Of a stretch of DNA of 64,000 nt, positions 38,335-47,017 are shown piece by piece. The notes beneath the pieces are model-generated. The model was not told where the DNA came from. It made no database searches and was given only the letters and a program-made list of their open reading frames with translations. Made by a program: the position numbers and the translations under genes. The stretch is from contig NZ_QPJE01000007.1 in assembly GCF_003337245.1 (NCBI RefSeq), positions 40,654 through 104,653 of the forward strand, given 5' to 3'. The stretch comes from Halanaerobium sp. MA284_MarDTE_T2. GTDB lineage: Bacteria > Bacillota > Halanaerobiia > Halanaerobiales > Halanaerobiaceae. The number at the start of each line of letters is the position of its first letter. The first letter of the stretch is position 1.

Positions 38335-39249
38335 TTAAAAAGCGATCACATACATGAGCACAATGTGAGCTGCCAGAAGAACAATACCAAAAGGTACCTG
38401 ACTGATTATTACTCTATTCTTATTTTTTGTTTCCAGTATAGCTGCCGGTACAATGTTAAAGTTGGCTGCCATTGGAGTCATCAGTGTTCCACAATATCCG
38501 GCTGTTAAAGCCAGTGCACCTGCTGCTGCAGGATCGGCTCCCTGAGAATAGACAAAAGGCATACCAATACCGGCAGTTATTACAGCAAAAGCAGCAAAAG
38601 CATTACCCATTATCATAGTAAATACTGCCATACCAATACAGTAAGCTGCTACTCCGGCCAGTATATTACCCTGTGGAATAACTCCAGAAATACCTGCTGC
38701 AATTACTTCTCCAACTCCTGCAGCTGCAAAGAGTGAACCCAATGCTGCCAGAAGCTGAGGCAGTATACTTGCAGAACCTACCTGCTGTAGGAGTCTGCTG
38801 CCGTCATATGCAATATACCCTACTTCTACTTTTGTCATCATCAGTGCAATTACAGTTGCAGTAATTGCACCAAAACCAAGCCCCACAAGTCCACTTAAAG
38901 GTGTAAACTGTGCAACTGCAAAAGCAATTACCGCTATAGACATTGCGGGAACAAAAAGTTTATTTCCAAACTGTTTTGAACGCTCTTCTCTTACACTTTC
39001 TTCTGCATTTGTCTGTGAACCAAAATTAACCTGTTTGGTTGCTGTCAGAACTCCCATTACTAAAAGAATTACTCCAATCAGCTGAGCTGGCACATATTTA
39101 CCAACAATAAATACTAAAGCAAGAAGTGACCAGAAAATAGTTGTTCCTATCCTTGTGGGATGTTTGGAATCTTTAAATGCCATAAAAGCAGTGACTAAAG
39201 AAACCAGACCGGCCATAACATATAATCCTTCAAGTAAAATTGCTCCCAT
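38335..39249 (-). CDS. DUF979 family membrane protein (putative permease half)
   Basis: The 304-residue protein has about eight to nine TM helices and glycine/alanine-rich re-entrant-like segments (GVGEVIAAGISGVIPQGNIL, IMGNAFAAFAVITAGIGMP, TAGYCGTLMTPMAANFNIVP). It matches DUF979 by its partnership with DUF969 and with pcp. Together they look like a two-subunit transporter, perhaps of pyroglutamate or pyroglutamyl peptides; the function is inference from linkage. The ATG at 39249 overlaps the DUF969 stop. Confidence 0.8.
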   Translation of the reverse strand: MGAILLEGLYVMAGLVSLVTAFMAFKDSKHPTRIGTTIFWSLLALVFIVGKYVPAQLIGVILLVMGVLTATKQVNFGSQTNAEESVREERSKQFGNKLFVPAMSIAVIAFAVAQFTPLSGLVGLGFGAITATVIALMMTKVEVGYIAYDGSRLLQQVGSASILPQLLAALGSLFAAAGVGEVIAAGISGVIPQGNILAGVAAYCIGMAVFTMIMGNAFAAFAVITAGIGMPFVYSQGADPAAAGALALTAGYCGTLMTPMAANFNIVPAAILETKNKNRVIISQVPFGIVLLAAHIVLMYVIAF

Positions 39250-39944
39250 TATTGATCACCTCTTCCTGTTTTGTTCTCTTTTTCAGCAAGCCGTTTGGAT
39301 AATCTGCTGTCCAGCATTCTGTAATATATCAATGCAAATATAAATGCTGTCACTGCTATTGGAATAGATGATTTTGATACAGCAAGTGGTGTAACCTCTA
39401 CTCCAAGTTCACTTAATGTACCAACAATAAGTAAAACTCCACCTGCGGCGATAAATACATTCTGTCCGAAGAAATTACCAAAGTTTTCTGCAGATGCAGA
39501 ATAACCTTTTATAATCTCAAGCTCTTCTTCTCCAACTTCTTCAAAATTAATCTCTGCTGCACCTTCTGCCATCGGATAGACAAGTGGTCTGATAAACTGA
39601 ACATGCCCACCCAATCTCAGTGAAAAAGCTGCTGCCAGTTCTCTAACCAGCATATATGTTGTTAAAACTTTCCCGGTAGTTACTGCCTTAATGCTTTTAA
39701 TTAATTCGGCAGCTCTTTCTCTTAAACCATATCTTTCCAGTATACCGATAACAGGTAAGGTTACTAAAAATAAAGACATATATCTATTTGCTATAAATGC
39801 TTCACCAAGGGTAGAAAGGATCTCATTAAAACTCAATCCTCCTACAAGACCTGTCACAATTCCAGCAGCTAAAACTACAGCTATTGTATCTAATTTAAAT
39901 ATAAATCCGATTAATATAATTACAACACCTATAAGTTTAATCAT
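39249..39944 (-). CDS. DUF969 family membrane protein (putative permease half)
   Basis: The 231-residue protein has about six TM helices and a conserved-looking core TYMLVRELAAAFSLRLGGHV followed by FIRPLVYPMAEGAAE and ENFGNFFGQNVFIAAGGVLL. DUF969 and DUF979 occur as neighbours in many Firmicutes. The start at 39944 is the ATG after AAGGGAG. It is translationally coupled to DUF979. Confidence 0.8.
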   Translation of the reverse strand: MIKLIGVVIILIGFIFKLDTIAVVLAAGIVTGLVGGLSFNEILSTLGEAFIANRYMSLFLVTLPVIGILERYGLRERAAELIKSIKAVTTGKVLTTYMLVRELAAAFSLRLGGHVQFIRPLVYPMAEGAAEINFEEVGEEELEIIKGYSASAENFGNFFGQNVFIAAGGVLLIVGTLSELGVEVTPLAVSKSSIPIAVTAFIFALIYYRMLDSRLSKRLAEKENKTGRGDQ

Positions 39945-39974
39945 GATTTTCTCCCTTCTCACAAATATGGTGAA

Positions 39975-40358
39975 TTATTTACCTATAACTTCTACTCTGT
40001 AACCATCAGGATCTGTTATAAAATAATAGCCACTAGAACTATCAGAAAGGCTGCGCAGTTCTCCCACGTTATAACCTGCTTCTATGTGCTCTTTGTGAGA
40101 GGTTTCCAGATCATCTACAGATACTGCTATATGGCTGTAACCGTTTCCAATAGTATAAGGTTCTTCCTGATCATAATTATAGGTTAGCTCCAGCTCAAAA
40201 TTTTCTTCAGCATCTGTTAGATAAACAAGTGTAAATTTATCTTCCGGAAAATCTTTCCTTTTTGACTCCTTTAAATTAAAGGCTCCTTTATAAAAATCAA
40301 GAGATTTTTCCAAATCCATTACCCTAATACATGAATGGATAAAATTATATTCCTGCAT
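39975..40358 (-). CDS. Glyoxalase I-like (VOC superfamily) protein
   Basis: The 127-residue VOC-fold protein has two beta-alpha-beta-beta-beta modules with candidate metal ligands His8 (FIHSCIRV), Glu in FELELTYN, His in GYSHIAVSV and Glu in DGYRVEVIGK, the set of lactoylglutathione lyase. It could detoxify the methylglyoxal made by MgsA, with a thiol other than glutathione in such an anaerobe; that is inference. The ATG follows AGGGGGTGTAGAAT. First gene of the DUF969-DUF979-pcp operon. Confidence 0.85.
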   Translation of the reverse strand: MQEYNFIHSCIRVMDLEKSLDFYKGAFNLKESKRKDFPEDKFTLVYLTDAEENFELELTYNYDQEEPYTIGNGYSHIAVSVDDLETSHKEHIEAGYNVGELRSLSDSSSGYYFITDPDGYRVEVIGK

Positions 40359-40397
40359 ATTCTACACCCCCTTGTATATTTTTTTTCTTACTTTATA

Positions 40398-40426
40398 ATA
40401 ATACAATTTCTCCAATAAAAATGCAA
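40398..40426 (-). promoter_or_regulatory. Sigma-A-like promoter of the glyoxalase-pcp operon
   Basis: On the minus strand TTGCAT (40421-40426), 17 bp, TATTAT (40398-40403), 40 bp before the start codon at 40358. The remainder of the 315-bp gap to 40673 is very AT-rich and shows no other feature. Confidence 0.55.
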
Positions 40427-40673
40427 ATGAAGTAATTTGGAAGTTAGCTCATCTGAATATTTTTTATTTATTAAGAAAAAATTAAGAAAGATAAATTTTG
40501 AAAATAAATTTTTTTCAGAGTTTAAAAAAAGCAGGATAATAAAATATTACAGAGAATATTTTATATAAAGAATATTTTATTTTAATTTGCTTTAATATTT
40601 TACATATTTTAAAGATCTTTATTTTGGAATAAATCTTAAATGATCTTTAATTTAAATTTCTAATGATGGGGAG

Positions 40674-41198
40674 GTGATTTTTATTAAACCGTGGAGATGT
40701 CAAATTTGTGGAGAAACATATTTCGGCAGTGAAGCTGCTGACCGCTGTCCTTTCTGTGGTGCTGATGGTGAAAATCTAAAAGCTGCTGCTCATTATCTTG
40801 ATTATGGTGTTGTAGAAATGAGTGAACAGAGCCGCAAAGACTGTTTACATGCACTTGAACTGGAAAATGATAATACGGTTTTTTACGGCAAATGTGCAGA
40901 AGCTGCTGAAAATCAGGTATCAGAATCTATTTTTAAGCGGCTTAAAAAACAGGAAGCCGAACATGCTTCGCTGCTGGAGGATATGCTGGGTATTGAAACT
41001 GATGAACTTCCTGATCCGGATATTCCTGATAATGATTATGATCGCTTTGAAGAGGCAAATAAGCATGAAAAAAGAGCGATCGATTTTTATCTTAAAGCTG
41101 CCAGAAGAGCACCTGAATTAAGAGTTCAGCAGATATTTAGAGCTCTTTCCGATATTGAAATTGAACATCTGACAATGGCAAATTCTTTTAAGGCTTAG
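40674..41198 (+). CDS. Rubrerythrin-like protein (N-terminal rubredoxin-like domain, ferritin-like domain)
   Basis: The protein of about 171-174 residues has a rubredoxin-like zinc/iron knuckle at its N-terminus (CQICGETY, CPFCGAD) and a four-helix ferritin-like domain with paired EXXH motifs (KKQEAEHASLLEDM, DIEIEHLTMANSF). This is reverse rubrerythrin order, a class used for peroxide reduction in anaerobes. The start is uncertain: GTG at 40674 overlaps the Shine-Dalgarno GGGGAGGTGA, and the properly spaced codon is ATT at 40683. A strong terminator follows. Confidence 0.88.
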   Translation: MIFIKPWRCQICGETYFGSEAADRCPFCGADGENLKAAAHYLDYGVVEMSEQSRKDCLHALELENDNTVFYGKCAEAAENQVSESIFKRLKKQEAEHASLLEDMLGIETDELPDPDIPDNDYDRFEEANKHEKRAIDFYLKAARRAPELRVQQIFRALSDIEIEHLTMANSFKA

Positions 41199-41201
41199 AT
41201 T

Positions 41202-41227
41202 AAAAAAGGGGGAGCTCCCCCTTTTTT
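41202..41227. terminator. Bidirectional terminator between the rubrerythrin-like gene and pyrE
   Basis: A perfect palindrome: six A, GGGGGAGCTCCCCC, six T. It is symmetrical and serves the convergent plus-strand gene and the minus-strand pyr operon. Confidence 0.92.
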
Positions 41228-41286
41228 AATTTTATTATTTGATCTTTATGATCTTTATTTGAGTAATTTTTATTATAATATAGTTT

Positions 41287-41856
41287 TTAAGCTCTGCTTC
41301 CCGGTCTTGTCACTGGAATTCCTTTTTGACAGAGTTCACACTCATTAGCCTTGTAGGATTTTATATCTACCTTAAGCAGTGGCTTAAACTGGTATTTAAA
41401 ATCTGCATTTCCAGAACTTCTGTCTATTATAGAGCTTATTCCTACTATATCTGCCTTTTTTTCTTCCATCAATTCTATAACTTCTTTTACTGACCCACCT
41501 GTTGTGACTACATCTTCTACAATTAAAACTTTTTCTCCTTTTTTAATATCAAACCCTCTTCTGAGCTGCATACTGCCGTTTTTTCTCTCACTAAAAAGTG
41601 ACCTGACTCCAATCTGTTCTGCAGCAGCATATGAGAGTACCACTCCACCTAATGCAGGCCCTATAACAACATCTATCTCAGTATCTTTCCATTTTTCTGC
41701 TATTTCTCCAGCAAGTTTTGCTGCATATTCTGGATATTGTAGTACTTTTGCACACTGCATATAGATATTTGCATGTCTGCCTGAAGTCAGCACAAAATGA
41801 CCTTCCTGGATTACACCTGTTTCTTTCAGCATTTTTTCTATTTCTTCTCTTTTCAT
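41287..41856 (-). CDS. pyrE: Orotate phosphoribosyltransferase
   Basis: The 189-residue enzyme joins orotate to PRPP to give OMP. The PRPP motif VLIVEDVVTTGGSVKEVIE is plain near residue 115, with GPALGGVVLSYAAAE before it. The C-terminus carries a short Cys pair (CELCQKG) as in other clostridial forms. It is the last gene of pyrBCFKDE, 186 bp after pyrD, a gap that contains half a palindromic repeat. Confidence 0.96.
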   Translation of the reverse strand: MKREEIEKMLKETGVIQEGHFVLTSGRHANIYMQCAKVLQYPEYAAKLAGEIAEKWKDTEIDVVIGPALGGVVLSYAAAEQIGVRSLFSERKNGSMQLRRGFDIKKGEKVLIVEDVVTTGGSVKEVIELMEEKKADIVGISSIIDRSSGNADFKYQFKPLLKVDIKSYKANECELCQKGIPVTRPGSRA

Positions 41857-41876
41857 GATTTTTATTCCCTCCTTTA

Positions 41877-41956
41877 ATTTCGGTTTCAGCTCAGATATAT
41901 ACTTTAACCACTCATTTTATTAGAGATTATTAATACCTATTTTCTAAAACCGAAAT
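41877..41956. other. Inverted repeat in the pyrD-pyrE spacer
   Basis: ATTTCGGTTT (41877-41886) and AAACCGAAAT (41947-41956) are perfect inverted arms 60 nt apart. On the pyr transcript they could form a long-range stem just before pyrE. Function unknown. Confidence 0.5.
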
Positions 41957-41978
41957 AAACTTTTTCGATTTATTCATT

Positions 41979-42018
41979 GGTTCTCCCACAAAAAGGTTAT
42001 TTGCGTCTCTAATTCATT
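41979..42018. repeat. Palindromic intergenic repeat, half copy
   Basis: This matches the reverse complement of about 5491-5530 with roughly one difference (GGT for GGG), covering one arm and the loop. The second arm is missing, so it cannot fold as the copy at 5461-5535 does. Confidence 0.7.
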
Positions 42019-42042
42019 TACATTAAAAAATAATTTATGATT

Positions 42043-42978
42043 TCAAATATGTACTTTTCCAATCAAAGAACTGAGTCTTTTAATATTGTGTTTTTTAAGA
42101 TAATCTTTTATTTCTCCAATTATTCTCAGAGCAGCATCTGCTTCTATCATATTAATTGTTCCAATTCCTGCTGCTGATGCACCGGCAAGCATAAATTCTA
42201 TTACATCTTTTCCATTTCTTATACCACCTATTCCTATAATGGGAATATTAATTTTTTTGAATGTATCATATACCATTTTTACTGCTGCCGGTCTAATGGC
42301 TGGCCCGGAAAGTCCGCCTGTAAGGCTGCCGAGAAGTGGTTTCTGCTTATCTATATCTATTTTCATTGCAGAAATAGTATTGATCATGGACACACAATCT
42401 GCTCCACCTGACTCTGCGGCCTCAGCAATTTCAGTTATGTCTGTAATATTTGGAGTCAGCTTTACAATCAATAATTTATCATAAATTTTTCTGACTTTTT
42501 TTGTTATACTGTATACTGTTTTCGGATCTGTTCCAAAAGCCAGACCACCACCTTCAATATTAGGACAGGATAAATTTACTTCCACTCCTGCAATTTCTTT
42601 TCTACCACACAGTTTTTCTGCCAGTTCTAAAAATTCTGCTTCAGAATAACCTGATATATTGCAGAAAAAAGGAAGCCTGTATTCTGCTATTTCTGGTATT
42701 GTTTTTTTTATAAACTGATCTATACCCGGATTTTCCAGCCCAATGGAATTTATTATTCCCGAAGGCGTTTCTGCTATACGGGGAGATTTATTTCCTTTTC
42801 TGGGGCTTACTGTAATACCTTTTAGTGTAAATGCTCCCAGTTTGTTGATATCAAAATAATTGTCTAATTCTTTTCCATTTCCACAGGTTCCGGAAGCAGT
42901 AATTAAAGGATTTTTTAGCTTTAAACCTGCTAAGTCTATACTCAGATCAAATTTTTCTGATGCATTTTTTTCAGGCAT
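42043..42978 (-). CDS. pyrD: Dihydroorotate dehydrogenase, NAD-dependent catalytic subunit (PyrDB)
   Basis: The 311-residue class 1B enzyme has the FMN barrel with ITASGTCGNG, the catalytic Cys in VEVNLSCPNIEGGG, KLTPNITD and GIGGIRNGKDVIEFMLAGASA. It pairs with PyrK to send electrons to NAD+. The ATG lies inside the end of pyrK (8-bp overlap), as expected for subunits of one complex. Confidence 0.96.
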   Translation of the reverse strand: MPEKNASEKFDLSIDLAGLKLKNPLITASGTCGNGKELDNYFDINKLGAFTLKGITVSPRKGNKSPRIAETPSGIINSIGLENPGIDQFIKKTIPEIAEYRLPFFCNISGYSEAEFLELAEKLCGRKEIAGVEVNLSCPNIEGGGLAFGTDPKTVYSITKKVRKIYDKLLIVKLTPNITDITEIAEAAESGGADCVSMINTISAMKIDIDKQKPLLGSLTGGLSGPAIRPAAVKMVYDTFKKINIPIIGIGGIRNGKDVIEFMLAGASAAGIGTINMIEADAALRIIGEIKDYLKKHNIKRLSSLIGKVHI

Positions 42979-43738
42979 TTAAAACTACTTCTCCCAGTGT
43001 AAAAACCGGTCCATCCACACAGCTTCTTTTATTACCTTCTGTTGTTTCACAGCTGCAGGAAAGACAGACTCCTATTCCACATCCCATTCTTCTCTCAATT
43101 GAAAGCTGGCCCTGTATACTGCTTTTTAAACATTCTTTTTCTACTGCAGAGAGCATTTTTTCTGGCCCACAGGTATAGACAAAAAGAGGTTTTTCCTGAT
43201 CAAGATAATTCATCCATAATACAAGTACAGAACCTTTAATTTCCATTTTTTCTGTCATAGCTGCCCTATGAATTTCAACATTCATTTTTTTGAATCTTTT
43301 TGTGAAAAACTCAAGTTCATCTGAATTTTCAGCTCCCAGAAAAACTTTTTTCTCTCCTTTTTCCAAAGTTCTGGCAAGGTAATGCAGGGGTACTATTCCC
43401 ATACCACCTCCAACAAGATGTATTAATCCACTTCTTTTTTCTGTTGAAAATGGATTGCCCAGTGGTCCTATAACATCAAGTTTTTCACCTGCTTTATATT
43501 TGCTTAAAATTTCGGTACCTCTGCCGACTTTTCTATAAACAAGCTCAAGAATATTCTGATCTTCATCAAAGTCAAAAACGCTAAAAGGTCTCCTCAAAAG
43601 TGGATCAGTACTGAGTTTTCTGCTGATTTTAACATTAAAGAACTGACCTGGTTTTGGCTGTTCGGATAGTTCATCACACTTTAAAACTAGATAAAAGATA
43701 TCCGGTCCAACTTCTTTATTCTTTAGTATTTCAAACAT
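42971..43738 (-). CDS. pyrK: Dihydroorotate dehydrogenase electron transfer subunit
   Basis: The 255-residue ferredoxin-reductase-like subunit has the FAD motif LLRRPFSVFDFD, the NAD site LVGGGMGIVPLHYLA and the C-terminal [2Fe-2S] ligands in MGCGIGVCLSCSC with a fourth Cys in KRSCVDGPVF. The start at 43738 is the ATG after GGGGTGAAAAAA. It overlaps pyrD. Confidence 0.95.
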   Translation of the reverse strand: MFEILKNKEVGPDIFYLVLKCDELSEQPKPGQFFNVKISRKLSTDPLLRRPFSVFDFDEDQNILELVYRKVGRGTEILSKYKAGEKLDVIGPLGNPFSTEKRSGLIHLVGGGMGIVPLHYLARTLEKGEKKVFLGAENSDELEFFTKRFKKMNVEIHRAAMTEKMEIKGSVLVLWMNYLDQEKPLFVYTCGPEKMLSAVEKECLKSSIQGQLSIERRMGCGIGVCLSCSCETTEGNKRSCVDGPVFTLGEVVLNA

Positions 43739-43828
43739 TTTTTTCACCCCAGTTTTGGTTTTGAGTTTTAGGTGCCTCTTCTTATTTTGGTGTCAGGCAT
43801 CAATCAACACCTATCAAATTTTTGTAAA

Positions 43829-44734
43829 TCAACTGAGTGCTTTGTTAATTTCTTCTTTCATATCAGATGCTGCAGCTCTTGCTGCTTTAGCATAATTTTC
43901 TGCTCCAAAATGAGCATATTTTTCTCTTCTGAAGGCAAAATCTATACCCCGCGAGGAATTAATTACAGCTCCTCTGCCGTCAGTATCAAAAGCAGCTTTA
44001 ATATCTTCTGTTTTCCCACCCTGTGCTCCAAAGCCGGGTATCAAAAAAAATACTGATTCCAGCTGTGCTCTAATTTCTTTAAGTTCTTTTGGATAGGTTG
44101 CTCCCACAACTGCCGCAAGATTAGAATATCCACAGTTTCCTGTGTAATCACTGCCCAGCTTTTTTAGTAAATCTCCTACAGCCTGATACACTTTTCTACC
44201 ATCATTTAGTTTAAGATCCTGAAGGTCACCTGCAGATGGATTGGAGGTTTTAATCAGAGCAAAAGCTCCTCTTTCTTTGTTTTCCAGAAAAGGAAGAATG
44301 CCATCTCTTCCGAGATATGGATTTATTGTAATTGCATCTACTGAAGTTTTCTTATTTTGCAGATATGCCTGTGCATATGCAATAGCAGTTGAGCCAATAT
44401 CATTTCTCTTCCCATCCATTATAACAATCAGCCCTCTGCTTTTAGCATATTCTACAGTCTGCCAGAGGCAGGTGATTCCATCAGCTCCCATTTTTTCGTA
44501 AAAAGCCATCTGTGGTTTTACAGCTGCTGTCATATCGGCAACCGCATCGATTAAATTTTTATTGAATTTCAGCACTGCTGCAGCTGTTTCTTTTTGATTT
44601 GATTCCAAATCTTTCCTGATTTCTGCTGCCAGAAGGTGTTCAGGAAGTAAATTTAAGTGTGGATCAAGTCCAACACATATTCTCGAGTTCTTTTCTTCTA
44701 TTTTTTCTACCAGCTTATCAATAAAGTATTTCAT
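43829..44734 (-). CDS. pyrF: Orotidine 5'-phosphate decarboxylase, type 2
   Basis: At 301 residues it is the long (type 2) form. It has ICVGLDPHLNLLPEH, FNKNLIDAV, the catalytic DGKRNDIGSTA and IPGFGAQGGKTED. It makes UMP from OMP. The start at 44734 is the ATG after GAGGTGGAAAAG, within the last codons of pyrC. Confidence 0.95.
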   Translation of the reverse strand: MKYFIDKLVEKIEEKNSRICVGLDPHLNLLPEHLLAAEIRKDLESNQKETAAAVLKFNKNLIDAVADMTAAVKPQMAFYEKMGADGITCLWQTVEYAKSRGLIVIMDGKRNDIGSTAIAYAQAYLQNKKTSVDAITINPYLGRDGILPFLENKERGAFALIKTSNPSAGDLQDLKLNDGRKVYQAVGDLLKKLGSDYTGNCGYSNLAAVVGATYPKELKEIRAQLESVFFLIPGFGAQGGKTEDIKAAFDTDGRGAVINSSRGIDFAFRREKYAHFGAENYAKAARAAASDMKEEINKALS

Positions 44735-46034
44735 CTTTTCCACCTCTATCATCATAAACAATTTTTCCTTCAACTATAGTGATTTCATTTTTGCCGCTTA
44801 ATTCAAAACCTGCAAAAGGAGTGTTTTTCCCTTTTGATTTAAGTTTTTCTTTCTCCACTGTCCAACTGTTATTAGGATTAAATACTGTTATATCAGCACA
44901 GGATCCGGCCTTTAAACCTTCTACCTCAAGTCTCAATATTCGCGCCGGATTTACATACATCAGTTTTACGAGTTCATTCCATCCTATCAATCCTGTTTTT
45001 ATAAAGTTTTCGTATATAAGTGAAACTGCTGTTTCTAATCCTGATATCCCAAAAGCAGCCTGATCATATTCTCCCAGTTTATCTTCATAAGTATGTGGAG
45101 CATGGTCTGTTGCAACTGCATCAATTTCTCCTTCTGACAGAGCCTGTTTTAAAGCTTCCACATCTTTTTTTGATCTCAGTGGTGGATTAACTTTTGTATC
45201 TGTATTATAATCCTTAACGGCTTTATCGGTCAGTATTAAATGATGTGGTGTAACTTCACAGGTAACATTAACACCTCTTTTGCGGGCATCTCTTACTAAA
45301 CTCAGGCTTCCTTCTGTACTCATATGGCAGATATGGAGGTGAATTCTGGTCATTTCAGCCAGTATAATATCTCTTGCTACCATAACTTCTTCAGATGCTT
45401 TTGGTATTGGGGTTAATCCAAATAGTGTTGAATAATATCCTTCACCCATTACTCCATCACCGCTCAGATTTAAATCTTCACAGTGACTTAATATTGGTAA
45501 ATCAAATGCCCTGGCATATTCCATGGCTCTCCTCATTATTTCCGAATTCATTACCGGCTGACCATCATCTGATAATGCCTTAACTCCTGCTTTTGCAAGT
45601 GTTCCAATTTCTGCTAATGTTTTTCCTTCACTTTTTTTGGTGATACTGCCAACAGAATATACTTTTACTGCTGATCTGGTTGATTTTAATTTAAGATGTT
45701 CTACAACTGCAGGATTATCTGCTACCGGATTGGAATTTGGCATTGCAGTTACTGCAGCAAATCCACCTGCAGCTGCCGCTTCACAGCCGGTTTTAATTGT
45801 TTCTTTTTCTTCATATCCCGGTTCTCTCAAATGAGTGTGCATATCAATTAAACCCGGAGTTATAATTCTTCCTCCTGCATTGATAATTTCTATAGAGCTA
45901 TCTGTAGTTAATCCGGGAATTTTTATTTCTTCTGCAATTTCTTCAATCCTTCCATCTTTGATTAATATATCATATTTACCGTCAAGATTATTTTTTGGGT
46001 CTACTGTTCTTCCATTTTTAATCAATATCTTCAT
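44718..46034 (-). CDS. pyrC: Dihydroorotase
   Basis: The 438-residue amidohydrolase has the zinc site DMHTHLREPGYE, later His ligands (ILSHCED, LHICHMSTEGS) and the catalytic Asp in VATDHAPHTYEDK. The length and sequence match the class I enzyme of Gram-positive bacteria. It overlaps pyrB upstream and pyrF downstream. Confidence 0.96.
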   Translation of the reverse strand: MKILIKNGRTVDPKNNLDGKYDILIKDGRIEEIAEEIKIPGLTTDSSIEIINAGGRIITPGLIDMHTHLREPGYEEKETIKTGCEAAAAGGFAAVTAMPNSNPVADNPAVVEHLKLKSTRSAVKVYSVGSITKKSEGKTLAEIGTLAKAGVKALSDDGQPVMNSEIMRRAMEYARAFDLPILSHCEDLNLSGDGVMGEGYYSTLFGLTPIPKASEEVMVARDIILAEMTRIHLHICHMSTEGSLSLVRDARKRGVNVTCEVTPHHLILTDKAVKDYNTDTKVNPPLRSKKDVEALKQALSEGEIDAVATDHAPHTYEDKLGEYDQAAFGISGLETAVSLIYENFIKTGLIGWNELVKLMYVNPARILRLEVEGLKAGSCADITVFNPNNSWTVEKEKLKSKGKNTPFAGFELSGKNEITIVEGKIVYDDRGGKDEILY

Positions 46035-46959
46035 TTTTTATCTCCCTCCCGGCAAGTAAGTAAAGCAGAGCCATCCGGATTGCTACACCGTTTTTTACCT
46101 GTTCAGTTATAACAGACTGACTGCTGTCTGCAACACTGCTTTCAATTTCTATACCTCTGTTCATAGGTCCAGGATGCATTACAAGTAGATCTTTTCCGGC
46201 TTTTTTAAGTCTTTCTTTATTCATTCCATAGAGTTCCCTGTATTCTCTTATAGATGGAAATAATCCACTCTCCTGTCTTTCCATCTGTATTCTTAAAATA
46301 TTTACTACATCTGCACCTTCTAAGGCCTTATCCAGATTTGAATAAACTTTAACACCCATTTTCTCTATTTCTGTTGGAATTAAAGTCAAAGGGCCGACAA
46401 CACTCACCTCTGCTCCCATCTTCTTTAATCCCCATATATTTGATCTTGCCACCCGGCTGTGGGCAATATCTCCTACAATCAGAACCTTCAGTCCTGCAAG
46501 TCTGCCCAGCTTTTCTCTGATAGTATACATATCCAGCAGTGCCTGTGTTGGGTGAGAATGTGCTCCATCTCCTGCATTTAACACTGCAGCACTAATATTT
46601 TCTGCCAGAAATTTAGCTGCTCCCGGACTGCTGTGCCTTACTACAACAACATCTGAACCCATAACTTCCATCGTTTTAGCTGTATCCAGCAGACTTTCAC
46701 CTTTTGTTATACTGCTGGTTGATTTAGAAATACTCATTACATCTGCACTAAGCCTTTTAGCAGCCAGATTAAAAGAAAATTTTGTTCTTGTGCTCGGCTC
46801 ATAAAAAAGATTTATTACAGTTTTTCCTCTTAATGTGGGAACTTTTTTTACAGATCTTGTTAAAATATCTTTCATTGCTCTGGCAGTATTTAAAATCTCT
46901 TCAATTTCTTCTGCATCAGTATCATAAAGGCCCAAAAAATCTTTTTTGGTCAGTGTCAT
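46018..46959 (-). CDS. pyrB: Aspartate carbamoyltransferase catalytic subunit
   Basis: The 313-residue enzyme has the carbamoyl-phosphate motif FYEPSTRTKFSFN, the mobile 80s-type loop SISKSTSSITKGESLLDT, HPTQALLDMYTI and MHPGPMNRGIE. No pyrI follows, as in Bacillus. The ATG follows GGGAGGTTATGAA. A terminator stands between it and uraA. Confidence 0.97.
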   Translation of the reverse strand: MTLTKKDFLGLYDTDAEEIEEILNTARAMKDILTRSVKKVPTLRGKTVINLFYEPSTRTKFSFNLAAKRLSADVMSISKSTSSITKGESLLDTAKTMEVMGSDVVVVRHSSPGAAKFLAENISAAVLNAGDGAHSHPTQALLDMYTIREKLGRLAGLKVLIVGDIAHSRVARSNIWGLKKMGAEVSVVGPLTLIPTEIEKMGVKVYSNLDKALEGADVVNILRIQMERQESGLFPSIREYRELYGMNKERLKKAGKDLLVMHPGPMNRGIEIESSVADSSQSVITEQVKNGVAIRMALLYLLAGREIKNEDID

Positions 46960-46985
46960 TTCATAACCTCCCTAAAGTTTTATTC

Positions 46986-47010
46986 AAAAAAAGGACCGCA
47001 TCAGCGGCCC
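46986..47010 (-). terminator. Intrinsic terminator between uraA and pyrB
   Basis: On the minus strand GGGCCGC, TGAT, GCGGTCC, seven T. It begins 8 bp past the uraA stop and ends 27 bp before the pyrB ATG. No PyrR loop precedes it, unlike the other two pyr terminators. Confidence 0.85.
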
Positions 47011-47017
47011 TGTATAA

